Of a stretch of 24,910 bases of DNA, positions 24,412 through 24,910 are shown one piece after another (position 1 is the first letter of the stretch; each line of letters opens with the position of its first letter). Made by a program: the position numbers and the translations under genes. The notes beneath the pieces were generated by a model, which was given only the letters and a program-made list of their open reading frames with translations, ran no database searches and was not told the origin of the DNA. The stretch is from JALVIU01 sp964462295 (GTDB lineage: Bacteria > Atribacterota > JALVIU01), in NCBI GenBank assembly GCA_964462295.1, contig CAYWXH010000023.1:1-24910 (forward strand), read 5' to 3'.

Positions 24412-24510
24412 TGTCATTGCGAGGCTCGTTTTGTGAGCCGTGGCAATCTCTCTTTGCGGGCAACAGAGATGGCTACGTCGGAGCAAAAGACGCTCCTCCT
24501 TGCAATGACG
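24412..24510. repeat. Paired inverted hairpin repeat, right copy 2
   Basis: It runs from TGTCATTGCGAGG to CCTTGCAATGACGG. Inner stems are GGCTC/GAGCC (24423-24427 with 24435-24439) and GGAGC/GCTCC (24480-24484 with 24492-24496). The linker is short, about 12 bases, so the two hairpins lie close together. Confidence 0.82.
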
Positions 24511-24540
24511 GAGTGGGGGAGAATGACAGTCGCGTGCACT

Positions 24541-24584
24541 AAAGATTGCTTTCTTGCCCAAAATGTAGATCCCTTGCAATAACA
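24541..24584. repeat. Degenerate half-unit of the hairpin repeat
   Basis: The segment begins AAAGATTGCTT and ends CCCTTGCAATAACA, matching the reverse half at both ends, but no inner stem remains. It appears to be a decayed copy. Confidence 0.5.
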
Positions 24585-24681
24585 TAAATGTGGGTTACAA
24601 AGACTGCATGATCTATAGTAATTTTACTTTAAGACTTTATCTTTACTTAAGGCCTCTTACTTTCAGAAATTAATCATTCAT

Positions 24682-24718
24682 ACCCTTGATACCCCTTATA
24701 ATAGGGGTCGATAGGGGT
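24682..24718. promoter_or_regulatory. GC-rich multi-arm palindrome, candidate operator
   Basis: ACCCCT (24691-24696) and AGGGGT (24703-24708) are perfect inverted repeats around TATAAT. A second AGGGGT follows exactly ten bases later (24713-24718), and a variant ACCCTT lies at 24682-24687. In an A/T-rich spacer this order stands out. The TACCCC...GGGGT pattern resembles sites bound by CsoR-type metal repressors, but no regulator gene is seen, so this is only a candidate. Confidence 0.45.
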
Positions 24719-24754
24719 AAGAAAAAAATTAAATAAAAAATTTATGCCATGTTA

Positions 24755-24783
24755 TTGACATATTCATATAATTATATTATAAT
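24755..24783 (+). promoter_or_regulatory. Consensus sigma70-type promoter of the final gene
   Basis: TTGACA (24755-24760) and TATAAT (24778-24783) are both perfect and exactly 17 bases apart. The predicted start is near 24790, giving a leader of about 40 bases with AAGGAGGTG before the ATG at 24831. This is the best promoter in the window. Confidence 0.9.
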
Positions 24784-24830
24784 ATGAATGTAGTAATAAG
24801 AAAATAAATTTAACTAAGGAGGTGCTCAAT

Positions 24831-24910
24831 ATGTGGGCAAACTGGGTAAATGTAATTTTGGGCTTATGGCTTATAATAGCAGCATTCATTCCCTCTATTA
24901 TTTCCAAAAA
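24831..24910 (+). CDS. Start of a small SPW-repeat-like membrane protein (truncated by window)
   Basis: Only the first 26 codons are visible. They open with MWANWVNVILGLWLIIAAF, a tryptophan-rich transmembrane segment resembling the beginning of SPW-repeat proteins (WVNxxLGxWLIxxPF), which are small membrane proteins of unknown function. AAGGAGGTG lies just upstream of the ATG, and a perfect promoter lies 48 bases upstream, so strong expression is expected. The remainder lies past the window edge. The family call is tentative because the SPW motif itself is not reached. Confidence 0.6.
   Translation, partial: MWANWVNVILGLWLIIAAFIPSIISK

Larger units (their letters stand above)
23882..24830. 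other. 949-base intergenic region without a protein-coding gene
   Basis: From left to right this stretch holds the CoA-transferase promoter, an orphan A/T-rich hairpin, a cluster of hairpin repeats (about 24112-24584), roughly 95 bases with no recognised feature, a GC-rich palindrome and a consensus promoter for the last gene. Open frames in the repeats are created by the repeats themselves and resemble no protein I recognise. Confidence 0.75.

Noticed and set aside
24129..24582. Open reading frames on both strands of the repeat cluster
   Set aside because: They lie entirely in inverted repeats, show no ribosome sites, and their translations repeat the repeat sequence; they are by-products of the repeats.
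24112..24584. CRISPR array
   Set aside because: Units occur in both orientations with variable spacing and internal hairpins, not as directly repeated identical units with uniform spacers, and no cas genes are present.

Overview
The window reads as one AT-rich, low-GC bacterial chromosome segment. All but two of its genes lie on the minus strand. The gene content points to an anaerobe that oxidises 2-oxoacids with ferredoxin-linked enzymes and conserves energy as a sodium gradient. An apolipoprotein N-acyltransferase gene (lnt) and a lipobox-bearing lipoprotein suggest a diderm envelope, although the hpf-secA-prfB order is Firmicutes-like. I cannot assign a phylum from sequence alone; Atribacterota-, Synergistota- or Thermotogota-like anaerobes, or diderm Firmicutes, would all fit.

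Layout. 1-263: hairpin repeats, then a promoter. 264-1202 (+): a lipoprotein with a GH114/TM1410-type domain, sharing a bidirectional terminator (1201-1228) with the operon that converges on it. 1232-12666 (-): a 14-gene operon read from a strong promoter at 12711-12739, in the order gntR-type regulator, korD, korA, korB, korC, a P-loop/Asp23-like protein, mcm large subunit, mcm B12 subunit, meaB, methylmalonyl-CoA epimerase, mmdA, mmdD, mmdC, mmdB. 12780-20589 (-): a housekeeping operon of hpf, secA, lnt, prfB (with a programmed +1 frameshift), a zinc-dependent phospholipase C-like protein and an MFS transporter. 20699-20905 (-): a cold-shock gene with its own promoter and terminator. 21020-23881 (-): a CaiB/BaiF CoA-transferase and an exported 5'-nucleotidase-like protein. 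23882-24830: no gene; it holds a promoter, an orphan hairpin, a cluster of repeats, a GC-rich palindrome and a consensus promoter. 24831 to the end (+): the start of a small SPW-like membrane protein.

How the genes work together. The large operon encodes an unbroken chain: 2-oxoglutarate to succinyl-CoA (Kor, reducing ferredoxin), to methylmalonyl-CoA (Mcm, with MeaB protecting the cofactor), epimerisation, then decarboxylation to propionyl-CoA with Na+ export (MmdABCD). That is the energy-yielding core of glutamate-to-propionate fermentation, preceded by its own likely regulator. The least understood member is the P-loop/Asp23-like protein between the Kor and Mcm genes. The second operon is growth-related: ribosome hibernation, protein export, lipoprotein maturation and translation termination.

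The repeats at both ends are paired inverted hairpins whose inner stems change sequence but stay paired, resembling REP/BIME elements.
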